From assembly GCA_019055375.1 (NCBI GenBank), contig JAHQIW010006982.1, positions 62,001 to 126,000 on the forward strand: a stretch of DNA of 64,000 nucleotides, read 5' to 3'. Positions 22,416 to 33,860 of this stretch are shown piece by piece. A program made the translations under genes and the position numbers. Source of the stretch: Parelaphostrongylus tenuis (Eukaryota > Nematoda > Chromadorea > Rhabditida > Metastrongylidae). Positions within the stretch are counted from its first letter, which is position 1, and each line of letters opens with the position of its first letter. The notes below the pieces were generated by a model that worked only from the letters and a program-made list of their open reading frames with translations, ran no database searches and was not told the origin of the DNA.

Positions 22416-23465
22416 AAAAGCTTAGAAAACTGCCAACCCTCTGATTTGTGCAAAATATTCTCCCAACCACCTAAATATCGGACAGCTTAGGCATGACTTA
22501 AGGAGTGTGATAAGTTATTGGACAGAAAAGCCACACGCATCTTTGCTTTCTATGTTTTCCAGTAGTAATTCATGAGTGGCTTGTATTGTGACGCCATTTG
22601 AGACGTTTGTGTAGAGCGCTGTAACATGAAACAACTCCACTACATATGTATGATTCGGACGCGAATTTTTGAGATGCTCTAGGAATATATTGGCATTGGA
22701 GGGTGGGTTGGTATGAACTTTGATAACTGCGACAATATGAGGCCAAGCAACCATGTTATTCTAGCTGTCGGTCCGCCTACACAGCTAATGATTGGTCTAA
22801 CTTTTAACGTAGACTGATCGGTAGACCCAAAATCATTACTAGAAAGTTTATATGTTCTAATGAGTGAGTAGAGGAAGGGGCAAGTTGGTAAATCAATTTT
22901 TAGTTGACGGATAAGAGATTATTGTGAGCCCGCAGCTTTTACGGTTCGGACCCATTCTTTATTCAGTCTACGGCATTGTGATTTTATATTCCTTATCAGA
23001 GGAAGGTCGATAGAGAAAAACATTTTGGAGGTTTTTCTCCATTATATCAACATCCAACTAACGAGGGATAACTACAAATTCCTTACCCTTATCGCGAATA
23101 GTTAACGGATGTCTTTTGAGTTTATCAGCTCTCGACTTCATTCATTCCATGTTTTTGTTTTTGGTTAGGTTGGAGCTGAATTTGTTTTGTCGGTGACGAT
23201 TGAGTACGTGGAAAAGTTTGTCCGAAAATGTACGGAAGATTGAGTTGATTTTGCTGTCAGGATGCTGCTCTTGGAGAACGTTCGTGGAAAAGGAAGTGGT
23301 GGTAATGTTGCTTCTCTACGTTGTGCTAAACCTAACCTTTCTTGCTTCGCTTTTCAACGGAGCTGCTCAGCTGACATCTATCCATAATTTGACCTAGTGG
23401 CATGGGGGCGGGTTCATACGTCACCCTGCGCTAACAACATAGGTAGTGCCAAGAATAGATTGCGC
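22416..23465 (-). mobile_element. Penelope-like element F, internal part
   Basis: The minus strand reads, in PLE order, the region before the palm (about 23200-22800) and then the palm (22754-22515: VELFHVTALYTNVSNGVTIQ). It stops near 22420 in the palm (NLGAGRIFCTNQRVGS-like, degraded). The endonuclease and 3' UTR are missing. Stops and frameshifts are frequent. Confidence 0.7.
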
Positions 23466-23539
23466 GGTGAGTGGTTTTCCCTAAATCAATCATCGCTTAT
23501 CAACACCCTAGAGTTTCAATTTATTTTCCTTCTTTTTTT

Positions 23540-23690
23540 CTCTCACAGTATATAGTCACATAAATAAAGCCACAAGAAATAATACGTTCAGACTCTGAAA
23601 AAGGCGTATTTGCCCAAACGTCAGCCACTAGCAACCGAGAAAACCCATCGACCGGATAGAAGAACAGTCGCTTGGGAAAAAAAATATCAA
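23540..23690 (+). repeat. inverted PLE 3' UTR fragment at the head of element F
   Basis: AATAAAGCCACAAG, then CAGACTCTGAAAAAGGCG..TTTGCCC..AAACGTCAGCCAC, is a degraded PLE 3' end on the strand opposite to element F. It repeats the arrangement seen at the head of element A. The hammerhead-like core is broken here (CTGAAAA). Confidence 0.55.
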
Positions 23691-24255
23691 CCTCGCAAAG
23701 CTCTAAGTAAAGAATAGTTTTTCAAACTTTTCTTCTCATTTCCAAGGTTTTATACTATTAATAAGCCGAGGTTTCAAGAAAGTTGGTCTTTTGAATTGTT
23801 TTAACTTTCAAAAGCCATGCATTGTCGAAACTGTGTTTTCGATATACACTCTTATAAAATCTTTGAGAGAAAAGGGAAAAGAATAGTTGGCAGCGCGCTG
23901 TTATATCATAGATGCACCTCTCATATTTGAAAGAAAAAATTTTTCAAATAAATGAACGTTTCTCTCCTACAAATAGGCTTGCATAAAACTTTATAGCAAA
24001 AATTTCACTATAGAACTGGCAACAAAACCCGGCGTGAAGTCCAAACAACGACCTGGTATATCCATAACTAAACGTTGCAATTTTCTTGAGTAGAACACAC
24101 TGGAAAAGTTTTTTTTTACAGAGCGGATTTAGTATTATAATCACAATCCTCAAGGTATCAAATGACTATAAAACATAAAAAATTAATTGCAAAATATTTA
24201 ATGACCATCGAAAATATTCTTATTATTTTCTCACTTCTTAAACCGAACACGAGAT
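23691..24255. other. unassigned AT-rich DNA
   Basis: No recognised gene or repeat between PLE F and PLE G. Confidence 0.35.
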
Positions 24256-25490
24256 GCTAAATCTAAACTTTATTCACACAATCAAACAGCTAACGTTTCG
24301 GCAGGTTGCCTTCGTCAGAGCTTGGAAAGGTCAAAGCACTTCCATTACTTCTTTACAGAAAATTGTCAGACCTAGATTTCGATCGTGTCAAGCACAAAGT
24401 CAACCTTTAACATACTAGCCGCTTTTATTATGTCTTCCACTGAATGAACAGGTGAAAAACAACGGAACGGTAATCACATAGATCAGTAATGCGCTATTCC
24501 CATCAGACCAACAGTTTTATATACTGATTCATATCACGGGTGATTACGAGGCATTCTTCCTTGCGTTTCATAGCTAGATTAGTCGTGTTCAATCAGAATG
24601 CCTCAAGTATCTTTTGCGCTGATGTTTTTTTTCCTGCTCAAGGATGGTGACACCTATATCAAATATCCGGGTCATGCCTTTGGGTTCTATGTATACTTAG
24701 CGGGGTGTTTTTCTAGTATGGCGCATGTGAGCTAGATGTCCTTCTATGCGTGCAGAGAGCGGTCTACCGATTTCGCCAATAAATTTATCGTCGCACGCTT
24801 TGCAAGAGATTAGGTACACTGTGCCTACGCTCATGCAATCACCGGTCTCTGGCGTAAGGGCACATTCGGTAGTATTTTGTTATGCAGAGGCGATCATATA
24901 AGCAATTACGAACTAATTGGCGCCTAAGAGTATTTGATGGTTTTCTGTTACTGATATCAGCTGCTCTAAACCTGCTCTTTTAAACAACGTTTTATAGCCA
25001 TGCTTACCTCATTTGGAAAGAACGGGAGGATAAAGGGGATCTAACTTTTTCTAGAACTTTTATGCAAAGACGTGTTGCTTCCCCAAAACCGAGCCGGGGG
25101 GTTACAAAGCTGTGGCCATTAGAAATGGCTATTTCTCGAGCTAGCTTTTCGGATTCTCTTCTCTGCTCCTTTGCGGTGCACACATCGGTGGCTGTTCGAA
25201 AATTTTTTCTTAACGCCTTTTCGTATGTGAGACATGAGGGGAGAGATAGTGAACCAGGATATTCTTATTACTTGGCTTTCGGTACCACTTTGCAACATAG
25301 CCTTTATTTCTTGAGTTTATTTGCACGTTTATGAAAGAAGCCGAATATCCCTAGGTGTCTCACGGGTGACTTTTGTATACTCTGATTGTTCACCTAGCAA
25401 TCTAAAGCACTTGTCTATTTCTCCTTGCGTCGAACAAATGACCAATCAACCATCTATATAACTACAGTACATTTGGGTGTTAAATAAAGT
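24256..25490 (-). mobile_element. Penelope-like element G, 5'-truncated
   Basis: On the minus strand, the end of the palm (25480-24960), the GIY-YIG region (24950-24550) and the 3' UTR (24430-24260) are in PLE order. The ends of the 3' UTR match elements C, D and E, so it is family 2. Frames are broken repeatedly. It contains the best hammerhead-like motif in the window at 24287-24325. A short plus-strand TGTTAAATAAAGTTTTGTATT at 25488-25515 may be another inverted 3' end at its head. Confidence 0.75.
24287..24325 (-). ncRNA. hammerhead-ribozyme-like motif, best copy
   Basis: The minus strand reads AAGCT | CTGACGA | AGGCAACCTGCC | GAAAC | GTT | AGCTG. The first AGCT and the last AGCT pair as a 4-bp stem I, GGC with GCC closes stem II, and the CUGANGA and GAAA core positions are all kept. 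A-C with G-U forms a two-pair stem III before the cleavage triplet GUU. An extra A at the start of stem II is unusual. Comparable minimal hammerheads are published for Penelope-like elements. Self-cleavage here is untested. Confidence 0.5.
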
Positions 25491-25589
25491 TTTGTATTTA
25501 CTATTACAGCCTAATATAAGAATAATTTAGAAAGTGGAATACACCGTTCGAATACTCGAGCCTCAAGCTATCGATTTATTACTAAAATA

Positions 25590-26240
25590 GATCCTTTCAT
25601 TATTATTTGAGCCGACATGTCATGTGATCTGGTAAGAGCTCTTCTACGGCCTAATCCACGTGTCTCGTTCCTACAGACTCGTCAGTTGGGCAGAACCCGG
25701 CGTTTTTCGATCTTTTTATTAGTCATTTCTCTCGGGAGCCTACTCTCCCTGCAGAGAGATATCGAAGACGAACGCTTTGCACTTATGTCAAGCGATATTT
25801 TCACCTAACACGGAGTGTTGTACACTCGATTGCTCTTTGGCTAGTATCTTTATCATATTATATTTTTCTTTCGAGTGTTTTATTAGGTCCACACTCATAT
25901 TCTAATAGACTTTTCCATTCCTATTTCAGCCAACATGTCATGTGGTCTGGTAAGGACTCTTCTTCAGCCCTATACACGTGTTTCGTTCTTCCGAAAGTAA
26001 GGTATAATATGATAAAAATATCATCCAAAGAGTAATCGAGTGTACAACACTCTGTTTTAGGATAAAATCTCGCTTGACGTAAAGTGTAAAATGTTCGTCG
26101 TCGATATCTCCCTGCAGGGAGAGCTGGGCTCATGAGAGAGACGTAACGATACACGTGTATCGGGCTGTGGAAGAGCCCTTACCAGACCACATGACATGTT
26201 GGCTCAAATAATAATGAAAGGATCTATTGAAATTTGAGCG
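25590..26240. mobile_element. fold-back transposon, compound
   Basis: 25590-25900 runs from CATGTCATGTG inward through CGATATCTC-like and TGTACACTCGATTGCTC landmarks. 26000-26240 is its reverse complement, ending CCACATGACATGTTGGCTC. A second plus-strand end (25915-25990) lies between them. No transposase is encoded. The structure is two long inverted arms with little interior. Confidence 0.7.
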
Positions 26241-26615
26241 TGGTCTTAATTAAACATTCAAAAGAAAGTTATATTACTAAGATGTCAGAGAAGAATAAAC
26301 AGTACGTTTTTCATGAATATGGGCGCAGAGAGTAGAGAAGTACCGAAAAAATTTCCATCTCCAGAATCGCCGAAATTTTAGCTATCTATTGATGCTGAGA
26401 ATCTGGAACGCTTGTTCTTTTTGCGATAATTAAAAAGATGTATCGAGCGATACGGTAACGTCACCGACATTGCTTTGGTATATTTAATTGTCCAATTATT
26501 TTTTCGCATTTCGTTATTCATTAGTTTGTTTGTTATTTTCTTTATTCTTATGATAATTATTTGAGGATATCTTAAAACAACAATCAGTATCGTTAATGTT
26601 ATGTAAGGCCTTGAA
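26241..26615. other. unassigned AT-rich DNA
   Basis: Nothing recognised apart from the fold-back flank GTGGTCTTAATTAAACA at 26250. Confidence 0.35.
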
Positions 26616-26621
26616 TATCAG

Positions 26622-26705
26622 GCGGGATTCAAACCCGTCTCTCACCTTTCCCGGGGTTGCATGTTGACCATTGCAATCGTTCTGCCCTCACTCTTTATAA
26701 CACAC
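26622..26705 (-). repeat. tRNA-like head, diverged
   Basis: The reverse complement contains GACGGGTTTGAATCCCGCC, a plausible T-arm and B box, preceded by an A-box-like GAGGGCAGAACGATTG. No complete cloverleaf can be drawn. Confidence 0.35.
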
Positions 26706-27039
26706 ATCGATTCTGTTAGCAACTAGACGTCAACGGTATCGCTTGGCAGACACACAGGAGCATTGGACTTAGTCAAGCCATGAGCTATGTGATAAAAAAT
26801 GATTGATGACACCTGCGTTTCTTCAGCAATCTTGAATGTACCATGGAACATGATAACACTGTTTTACGAGAGGTGAAATTTGAAAACATTACAGACTAAA
26901 CAGAAATTATGATATTTCTTACACAAAGAATTCACGAAACCTATTTTAGATGAGTGGATTAGATGAGTGGAATTTCTGTTTCTCACGCTGACTTGATCAC
27001 TGTTATAATGAAGATAGTAAAGTGAAATGATTGCGTAAC

Positions 27040-27600
27040 TTCGGCGCTTTATCGACTGTGATATTGTTATTACTGGGAAAATCACGGTCTTCTGTCGCAG
27101 CATCACTAGTGAGATGGTGAAAATCAAATTCGAGCTACGCCCGCTGAGAAAATCGTGTATTACCAACACTTCTTTCCAAGTCATCCATTCAACTATGTGG
27201 CTCTCATTAGAAATTTAATATGCATGTGATTTGGCTAATCCATTTTCTTGCGCCTCGAAACAACAACTCTGTAGCAAAATTCTTTCTAAATTTTTTTCTG
27301 ACAAATCCTTCTTAGATTTACACGGGATGGAAACCTCTCTATCCCTTAGAAAGGCAAACAGCTGCCACTCCTCGATAATTACTGAGAACCTGTTGCTGCC
27401 TTATAAGCTGATTCAAAAAGGTGCAAAATTTAATTCAGTCCATACACATAGAATTTTTTTAGTAGAATCAAAACCTCACAAAGATGGCGAGGCTTCCTAT
27501 CGATATCGTTATGACTTGGTTGCTGTACACAATCTCGGGACTGTTTTGATGTGAAGTGTTGCCTGGAGGTCGGGGTTTTGCAAAGAGGAATGTAACTATA
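27040..27600 (+). pseudogene. secreted-protein gene, stray promoter and first exon (copy 4)
   Basis: The upstream DNA (27040-27480) and first exon match 34860-35290 in the same orientation. ATG at 27484 begins MARLPIDIVMTWLLYTISG, a signal-peptide-like stretch corresponding to the first exon of the gene at 35198. The frame then breaks at TGATGTGAAGTG where the intact copies read SGCGVLPGG. Exons 2-5 do not follow. It is a detached 5' piece of the gene family, inserted or left outside the palindrome. Confidence 0.55.
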
Positions 27601-27939
27601 TTACGAAAATTCCCAATCTGAGTTTGATGACTGGAAATTTAATAGAAATGGCTAATTTACCTTTAAGTAGTATTCAACATTTGTAATTTTCTGGCCTATT
27701 GATGTAATTCAATGAAGGGATTCATCGTGGAATTATTCATTGCTTTCGTTTCAAGTATTTTCTTGAGACTACAGCTCAAATTTCAATTGCCAAATAATCA
27801 TTTTTGAGTCACGCATGTCATGTGAATTGTAGAAAAAGGTAGAGTGCAAAACTTTCGTCATCGCTAACTCTTAGTGTGCGGACTGGAGCACCCAAACAGG
27901 ATTGGCAAAAAAAGATACCAATGGTGATTCTCTGATATT

Positions 27940-28268
27940 TAACATTCAGTCATCAGCCGGGCAGAACCCGTCGTCTGTCGATCTTTTCATAGTCAGTTCT
28001 CTCGGGAGCGTCACACTCCTTATATATAGTTATCGACGACCTACGCTTTACACTCTATGTCAGGTGAAACATTCACTTAACACCGAGTGTTGTGCACTCG
28101 ATTGCTCATTGGCTGGTATTTTTATCATATTATACCTTTCCTTCGAGTGCTTAATTAAGAACACGCTCAAATTTCAATAGATCCTTTCATTATTATTTGA
28201 ACCAACATGTCATGTGGTCTGGTAAGGGCTCTTGTACAGCCCGAGACACGTGTTTCGTCCTTACAGAC
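27940..28268 (+). mobile_element. fold-back family sequence at the left border of the palindrome
   Basis: Contains CCGGGCAGAACCCGTCGTC, the GAGTGTTGTGCACTCGATTG hairpin, and then CATGTCATGTGGTCTGGTAA and ACACGTGTTTCGTCC at 28207-28260. Similarity to the right arm starts immediately after it, so this insertion or an associated break defines the left limit of the palindrome. Confidence 0.6.
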
Positions 28269-28377
28269 TCTATCCCTTTTTTGACATCCAAACTTTGTTA
28301 ATTTCTATGAATTCTGTAGTTCGTAGATCAGATACATATACGGAGCAACTCATCTAAAAACGAAATTTGCCTAAAAA

Positions 28378-29165
28378 ATGTTCCGACGACCGTTAACATC
28401 AGAAAAGTGTGAGGTCAGATTGTGCACTGTCTCCGAAGACGTATTCCACACTGTTCTCTATCTGAATAGTCAGAAGTCACTATCTCCTGAGCCGCGTCCT
28501 CAGAAGTGGTCGATTCAACAGAATGCTAAAATCAACTGGACCTTCCGGCTGTTCGAACAATGAAAAGCTTCCGAAACACCAGCTAGTACTGTACTGAGTT
28601 TCGCACAATCACATCGAGCGCACCATGATGAAGAAGTAATCGGTGAGCGGCCAAAGAAGCTGTCGCCACCCGGAATCTTGCCCTAGCCTGTAATGACGCC
28701 GAAAGATGCACATGGTAATGTTACGCTCAGGTACAAGCAGCCACTCGAAATCAGCAAATTATAATGTCCGATATTTGGGAGTTGTTTGTAGGACAGACAA
28801 TATCTGGGAGTCATTGATGAAATGACGATGGGAAAGGACGGTCTCACTTTCATTAAATAGACGAAAAGGAAGGACAACAAGAGATAGAAATATTATTATT
28901 CTTAAAGGATTTGGTTTCTTCACTGAAAAAAAAATGGTTTCCTGGGACGCATCTGCGCATTCTGTACCAGAAACACTTGAAGCATTCTCCTCGGCAATAC
29001 GCTATCTTTTTTGTGATGATGAAGTGTTTCTTCGACTATCTATTTTTTATTATTAGGTTCTAGCATAAATTTTGGCCTGGACTATTGAACACGAAATCTA
29101 TCGACGAAAAATAATTAGAATTGCTCAACAATACTAATTCAAGTAGGCGTTATCAGCTTGAACAC
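28378..29165 (+). pseudogene. unidentified coding-like segment, left copy
   Basis: Two stretches keep the same protein frame as the right arm. At 28400-28540 the frame gives VRLCTVSEDVFHTVLYLNSQ and then KSLSPEPRPQKWSIQQ; near 28970-29060 it gives ETLEAFSSAIRYLFCDDEVF. The left copy has stops and an insertion resembling a PLE 3' end (about 28535-28600). The protein family is unknown to me. It is evidence of an ancestral gene that predates the palindrome, now broken in this arm. Confidence 0.4.
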
Positions 29166-29691
29166 ACTCTCCAAAAAACAAATCAATACCGCGTTTATAA
29201 AACTCGTCATCCTTGAATTCAAACAAGCTGCTATTACTCAATACAATTGATTGAGGTAGTGGAACTTTTACTCACTCAAAAGTGCTGCAGAGACCGAAAT
29301 AGGTAACAGTCGGACGGCTAAAGGATGCGACTCTGTAGCGGATTATCCAGCAACTCCCAGCCCAGATGGGTCAACTTCGTTTTTGTCAATTCGGAGACGT
29401 GCAGCCTCGCATTGTCTTCAGCCGTTTGCCTACCACATGTCCAGAGGCGTGTGTGACTCCGCCTCTCGCACGGTCCCACCAATTACGTCTAATCTCTCTT
29501 TGTTTTCACTGTAATATGCTCAAATCTTTGGCACACCAAATCACAGTATATCTCATGTAGTAAAACCGTAACTTGAGCGATCAATCTAAATTATTTGTTC
29601 ATCTCCATTCATTCAACAATCTACAATATTTAACAATAGCTTCCAACAATCTGTAACTTATGACAACATATTATATCTACACATAACATCG

Positions 29692-29980
29692 GAAGAGTGC
29701 ATGTGGCACAGTGGTTAGAGAAGCCCTGCGCCGCACACAAGGTCAATGGTGATCGCGCGCTGATGACTCACTAAGCCACCCAACCTTCCAGGGTCGGTAA
29801 ATTTTTACAAGACTGGTCCCAGACTTGTCTGGGAGGATAAGCACTTGGTTCAGCGGGAGGCCACCGCGAGTCATTGTAAAGGCGATATTTGCAACCAATC
29901 ACCTCAAACGATGTTAACAATTGAAGGCGAATGCATGGCGCATCCCTCAGAGATTGATCAACACCAAGAACATTATCCTT
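29692..29980 (+). mobile_element. tRNA-derived SINE, left arm (shared with right arm)
   Basis: A box GTGGCACAGTGGTTAGAG, a damaged B box, then the family body (AGACTTGTCTGGGAGGATAA, CAGCGGGAGGCCACCGCG, GAATGCATGGCGCATCC). The inverted counterpart occupies the mirror position at 53089-53370, so this insertion predates the palindrome. Confidence 0.8.
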
Positions 29981-30019
29981 CTAGCTTTTCTGACGTGAGA
30001 AAGCAAAAAATATTACATT

Positions 30020-31320
30020 TCAAATAATGCGATAATATAATCATTGCAATCACAAATACAGCGAACACTTATGAAATATGTGTTTATTGATGGTAAACAG
30101 CAACTACGTATCATTGCCGGGGTTACAGGGATGGACGGGATCATAACACTTCGAGCAAAAGAGCGTTTTACAATCAACACATCTAGTGTTCGTTTTTTTA
30201 ACGTGATTCTGATCATACAAGAGCATTTTCCAGCCGAATCTTTTAATAGCACTCATATCAGCGACGGTCTCCCTGTGAAACCTTTTCGAGAACGCCGCTA
30301 GTCGTCGTTGAAGGAGAATCGTTTTCGAAATAAGTGATATAAACCGCTCCATAAACTGACTATATGTTATTCGTTGCTTGTTGGTGCAGAGCGTTTCATG
30401 AGCGTTCAGCAACAGTATATTATGGACGAAATGAAAAAGGATTAGCGCGTGTCCTATCTGAACTTGAAGAAGGAAATTGCAGATTATGAAGCCAAGGATA
30501 GCAAAATGCAGTGCCATTTTTAGTTCTCCTGAAGAATGAAGAGTAGGCAACCATCTGGTCCGTAAGGTCCACAGACCCCTCAGTCTTGTTGTAATTTACA
30601 ACAATTATATGTTCCTTCGTAACCGAACTTACGTCAAAGCCGTATGTTGTCCAGAGCATTTGCACTTTCCTTGTCAAACCGTCGATTACCATCACGTCAT
30701 TCCGATTTTGTGTGGCTCTCCACTCTCGCTTAGGCAGTTTCTCCTGCATGAATTCCTTTGGTATACCTTTTCAGATCTTCTTGCAGGTTCGGTTCAGGTA
30801 ATTGTTATTCCACAACACTTTTTCCTCCGGAAGAACGCTGGTGTAGCGATTGTCGGCGTAAAGGTGCCTTCCTTGAACCAGGTTTTTTTCAAATCCATCA
30901 CCAGAGGTAGCGATAAAGTCTCGGCGGATTTCGGAGATGCATCCGCATCTGTGTAGATAATTGTCTTATACGTGTATCATGTAAACTTAAACGTGTAAAA
31001 ATTTGTCTGCTCCACAAGCAGAACTCAAATTCCGTTCATGAAGACTTTAAAGAAGTCCACTAAATTTCGGCAGACACGGAATGCGTTATTCTGCGTGCCA
31101 ACTAGACCGTCTCCGAAGAATTTGAGACTAGGCGTTAATACGCTATTCGATAATCACTCACTGTTCTAGTATTGGCTGATGTGGATGATGCTTTGTCGTG
31201 TAACTCACTATCCTGAGAGCTATTAGCTTTAGCGGCCGGATCCATGTCCTCGTTATCATCAGACTTCCCAGAGAAGACTTCACCAACGAGGTGTGACTGC
31301 AAAAGCATGTCCTGCACTTA
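30020..31320 (-). pseudogene. piggyBac-like transposase relic PB-1 (left arm, outer)
   Basis: PiggyBac transposases cut and paste DNA at TTAA. Minus-strand pieces in order: an acidic N-terminal region (31317-31135, GKSDDNEDMDPAAKANSSQD); the second catalytic aspartate region near 30830 (HLYADNRYTSV); a segment at 30749-30420 (REWRATQNRNDVMVIDGL, then NYNKTEGSVDLTDQM, which holds the third acidic motif); and a C-terminal zinc-binding region near 30180-30110 (CVDCKTLFCSKC..HPC). The block with the first aspartate (DESMxPF) is deleted. Frameshifts and stops are present. It is paired head to head with PB-2. Confidence 0.75.
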
Positions 31321-31329
31321 GTCTATTTT

Positions 31330-32640
31330 AGACATAACATTGGTTTCCATTTCATGAATATGATTCGTGGTGTCTTGGACTTCGATCACTGGAGCAGTCG
31401 TCCAGGTCTTGCCGGATTTTAAATGACGTCATCTATCACGTCAAGGCATCGATGCAATGACATCATGGCCCATCTACATACACTTGACAATGACCAGGAT
31501 AAGCTGTACAGGATAAGGCAACTGATGGACGTGGTGAATACCAACTGCGTAGCTGTGTACAGGCCGGAAAGAGATATATGCATCAGCGAATCGATGGTAC
31601 CATTCTGAGGAAGAACCAAGCCCCGTCAGCACGCTCATTGCAAAAGGAACAGATTTGGTATAAAGCTTTTCAAAGTTTGTGGTGAAAGAGGATGCTCATT
31701 TCAGACAATGATCTACACAGGTGCGGATACAACTCCGAAGCTCGGCTAACCTTTGTCAAAGCGCGCAGTGATGGATTTGATGGAGGGCCTACTAGATCAA
31801 GGAAGGCACCTTTACGCCAACATCTGTTACACCGATGTTCGCCTGGCGGAAGAACTGTTGAACAAGAATACATAACTGACTGCAGTCTATAGGAAGAAGT
31901 GAAAAGGTGTACTAAAGGAGTTTATGCAGGAGAAACTGCTCAAGGGCGAGTGAAGAGCCGTGCAAAATCGGATTGGCGTGATGGTACTTGATGATTTGAC
32001 AAAAGAAAGAAATGCAGACGCTTTTAACAGTATACAATTCGGCTAAAATCGGGCACGAAGAAGTTTAGAGATGTGAAAACTACAACAAGAATATGGAGTA
32101 TGTGGACCTTACGGAGCAGATGGCTGCCCGCTTTCATTCTTCAGTAAGACTATAAAATGCTACGTGCATTTTGCTACTTAGCTTCATAATCTGTTGTTTC
32201 CTTTTTCAGGTCCAGGTAGGATATGTGCGCATCCTCTCTCACTTCGTCCTTAATATACTGCTGCTGAAATCTCATAGAACGTCCTGCACCAACAAGGAAC
32301 CAATCACATTCAAATAGTTTGAGGTGGCAATTTATGTCACTTATGTAGGAGACGATTCTGCTTCAACAACGACTAGTGACGTCCTCGAAAAAGTTTCACG
32401 AGGAAACCATCGGCGATGTTTGTGTTATAAAAAGATACTGGCTAAAAAAGACTCTTTTTATGCTTGAATGCTAAAAGAAACAAACACTGGATGTGTTAAA
32501 TATATGACGTTTTTCTGCTCAAAGTTTTATGATCCTTCGCATCTCTATAACCCTAGAGAGGCTACGTAGTTGTTATTTGTAATCAAGAAACAGAGATTTC
32601 ATAAGTGTCCACTGTATTTGCATTGCAATGACTGTGTTAT
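31330..32640 (+). pseudogene. piggyBac-like transposase relic PB-2 (left arm, inner)
   Basis: The plus strand keeps the block missing from PB-1. 31423-31608 gives MAHLHTLDNDQDKLYRIRQL and VYRPERDICISESMVPF, where the catalytic aspartate of DESM is serine. Near 31800 it reads HLYANICYTDVRLAEEL, where the aspartate of TDN is asparagine. Near 32100 it reads YVDLTEQM. The acidic N terminus is missing. Both substitutions and many stops show an inactive copy. With PB-1 it forms an inverted repeat of about 1.3 kb per side, axis near 31325. Confidence 0.75.
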
Positions 32641-33043
32641 CGTGATACTTGAGATGTACTAATGTTTTCACTTTCCTATGTTGAGTGACTTTGATCTGCT
32701 AGCCAAACAACGCCACGATAGTCACGCGTCTTCGTGGTCGAAGGGGAGGTTCAATCGGGATTTTATGAGCCTATGAAGTCTCCCACATCATTCACCTTTC
32801 CTAGCGAGTGTCTGAATACAAGGAATAGCTCTATTTTTCAAATCTCCAGCGTTATTTCATTTGCAAATTGTGTGCGCATTCAAGAAAAAGCCTATTCTCT
32901 AAAGAGTCGAAATTTTCTTGCAAATCATATGAAATCCTGTGTGATTTCGAAAATTATCGTTGAAGAGATACTATGTAGCAATCCAGATAAAAATCGATGC
33001 GAAATTAATATCTACACATGGCTTTGATGAAATCCTTTGGTAC

Positions 33044-33330
33044 AAGCAATGATTGGGATTCGCTGACCTGTTACAGTGTTGCTTTATATGCACAGAAGGA
33101 ATACTGTGGTGAACCTATTAGTTGCTCAACAAATAAGTGAGGCGGCATGAAACCGATGCAGGACAAAATTGATTCGACACGGAACTCTTAGAACACGGAA
33201 CTGCTTGATCAGTTTTCGTCAGCGCCAGTAAGAAACTCGTATTCACATCGATAATTCTACAGCATTGGTGTTTCAGACTTCGCACTCGCAAAACGGATGT
33301 ATTGGAATCTTCCACTCACAAAACGGATTA
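33044..33330 (+). pseudogene. small cysteine-containing exon, left copy (broken)
   Basis: After a possible acceptor (GGTACAAG) the plus strand reads DWDSLTCYSVALYAQKEYCG and then EPISCSTNK before a TGA. A one-base deletion relative to the right arm explains the early stop. It corresponds to the better preserved exon at 49864-50040. Family unknown. Confidence 0.35.
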
Positions 33331-33414
33331 GAACCTGTCATTCGCAAAGCGGGTAAAACAGATTTCGTGATGTTAAGCGATATGTGAAATTTTTGACCCG
33401 TGTTGCAGTGACAG

Positions 33415-33470
33415 CGCGCCACCCGGGGTCGCAACGCGGGTTCAACTCTCGCCTAGGGTCGAAAGTTCTC
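33415..33470 (+). repeat. tRNA-like T-arm remnant, left arm
   Basis: GCGGGTTCAACTCTCGCC is a B-box-like T-arm; no full cloverleaf can be drawn. The mirror copy is at 49605-49665 (minus). Confidence 0.35.
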
Positions 33471-33860
33471 CGTACACTCAACGTATTTAGATATATAATA
33501 AAGCGCCATGGCACTGTTGTAAGAGCGGTGGAATAAGAAATATTGCTTCACAAATTAGGATTTATGATGATACACTCGACAATTCCCGCTAACATATCTG
33601 AAACGAGTGCAATTTTTGCTCTTTACACTACTTTGATCACTACTTTATTGAGAAATGCACAGTGCAAAGAACGCTTTCCAAAATTGCAAAGCCATTGCAC
33701 GATTATCGTATTGTTTGTGCTGCATTTCTAAGCTGTTTTATAATTGCATTGCATCACGGATAATCAATGAATGTTATTATTAACACCTCGAATTTACTCA
33801 ATAGTAAAATAACTGATTTATTATGCCGTGGTTGATCCATAGTCGGTCTTGGGAATTTAC

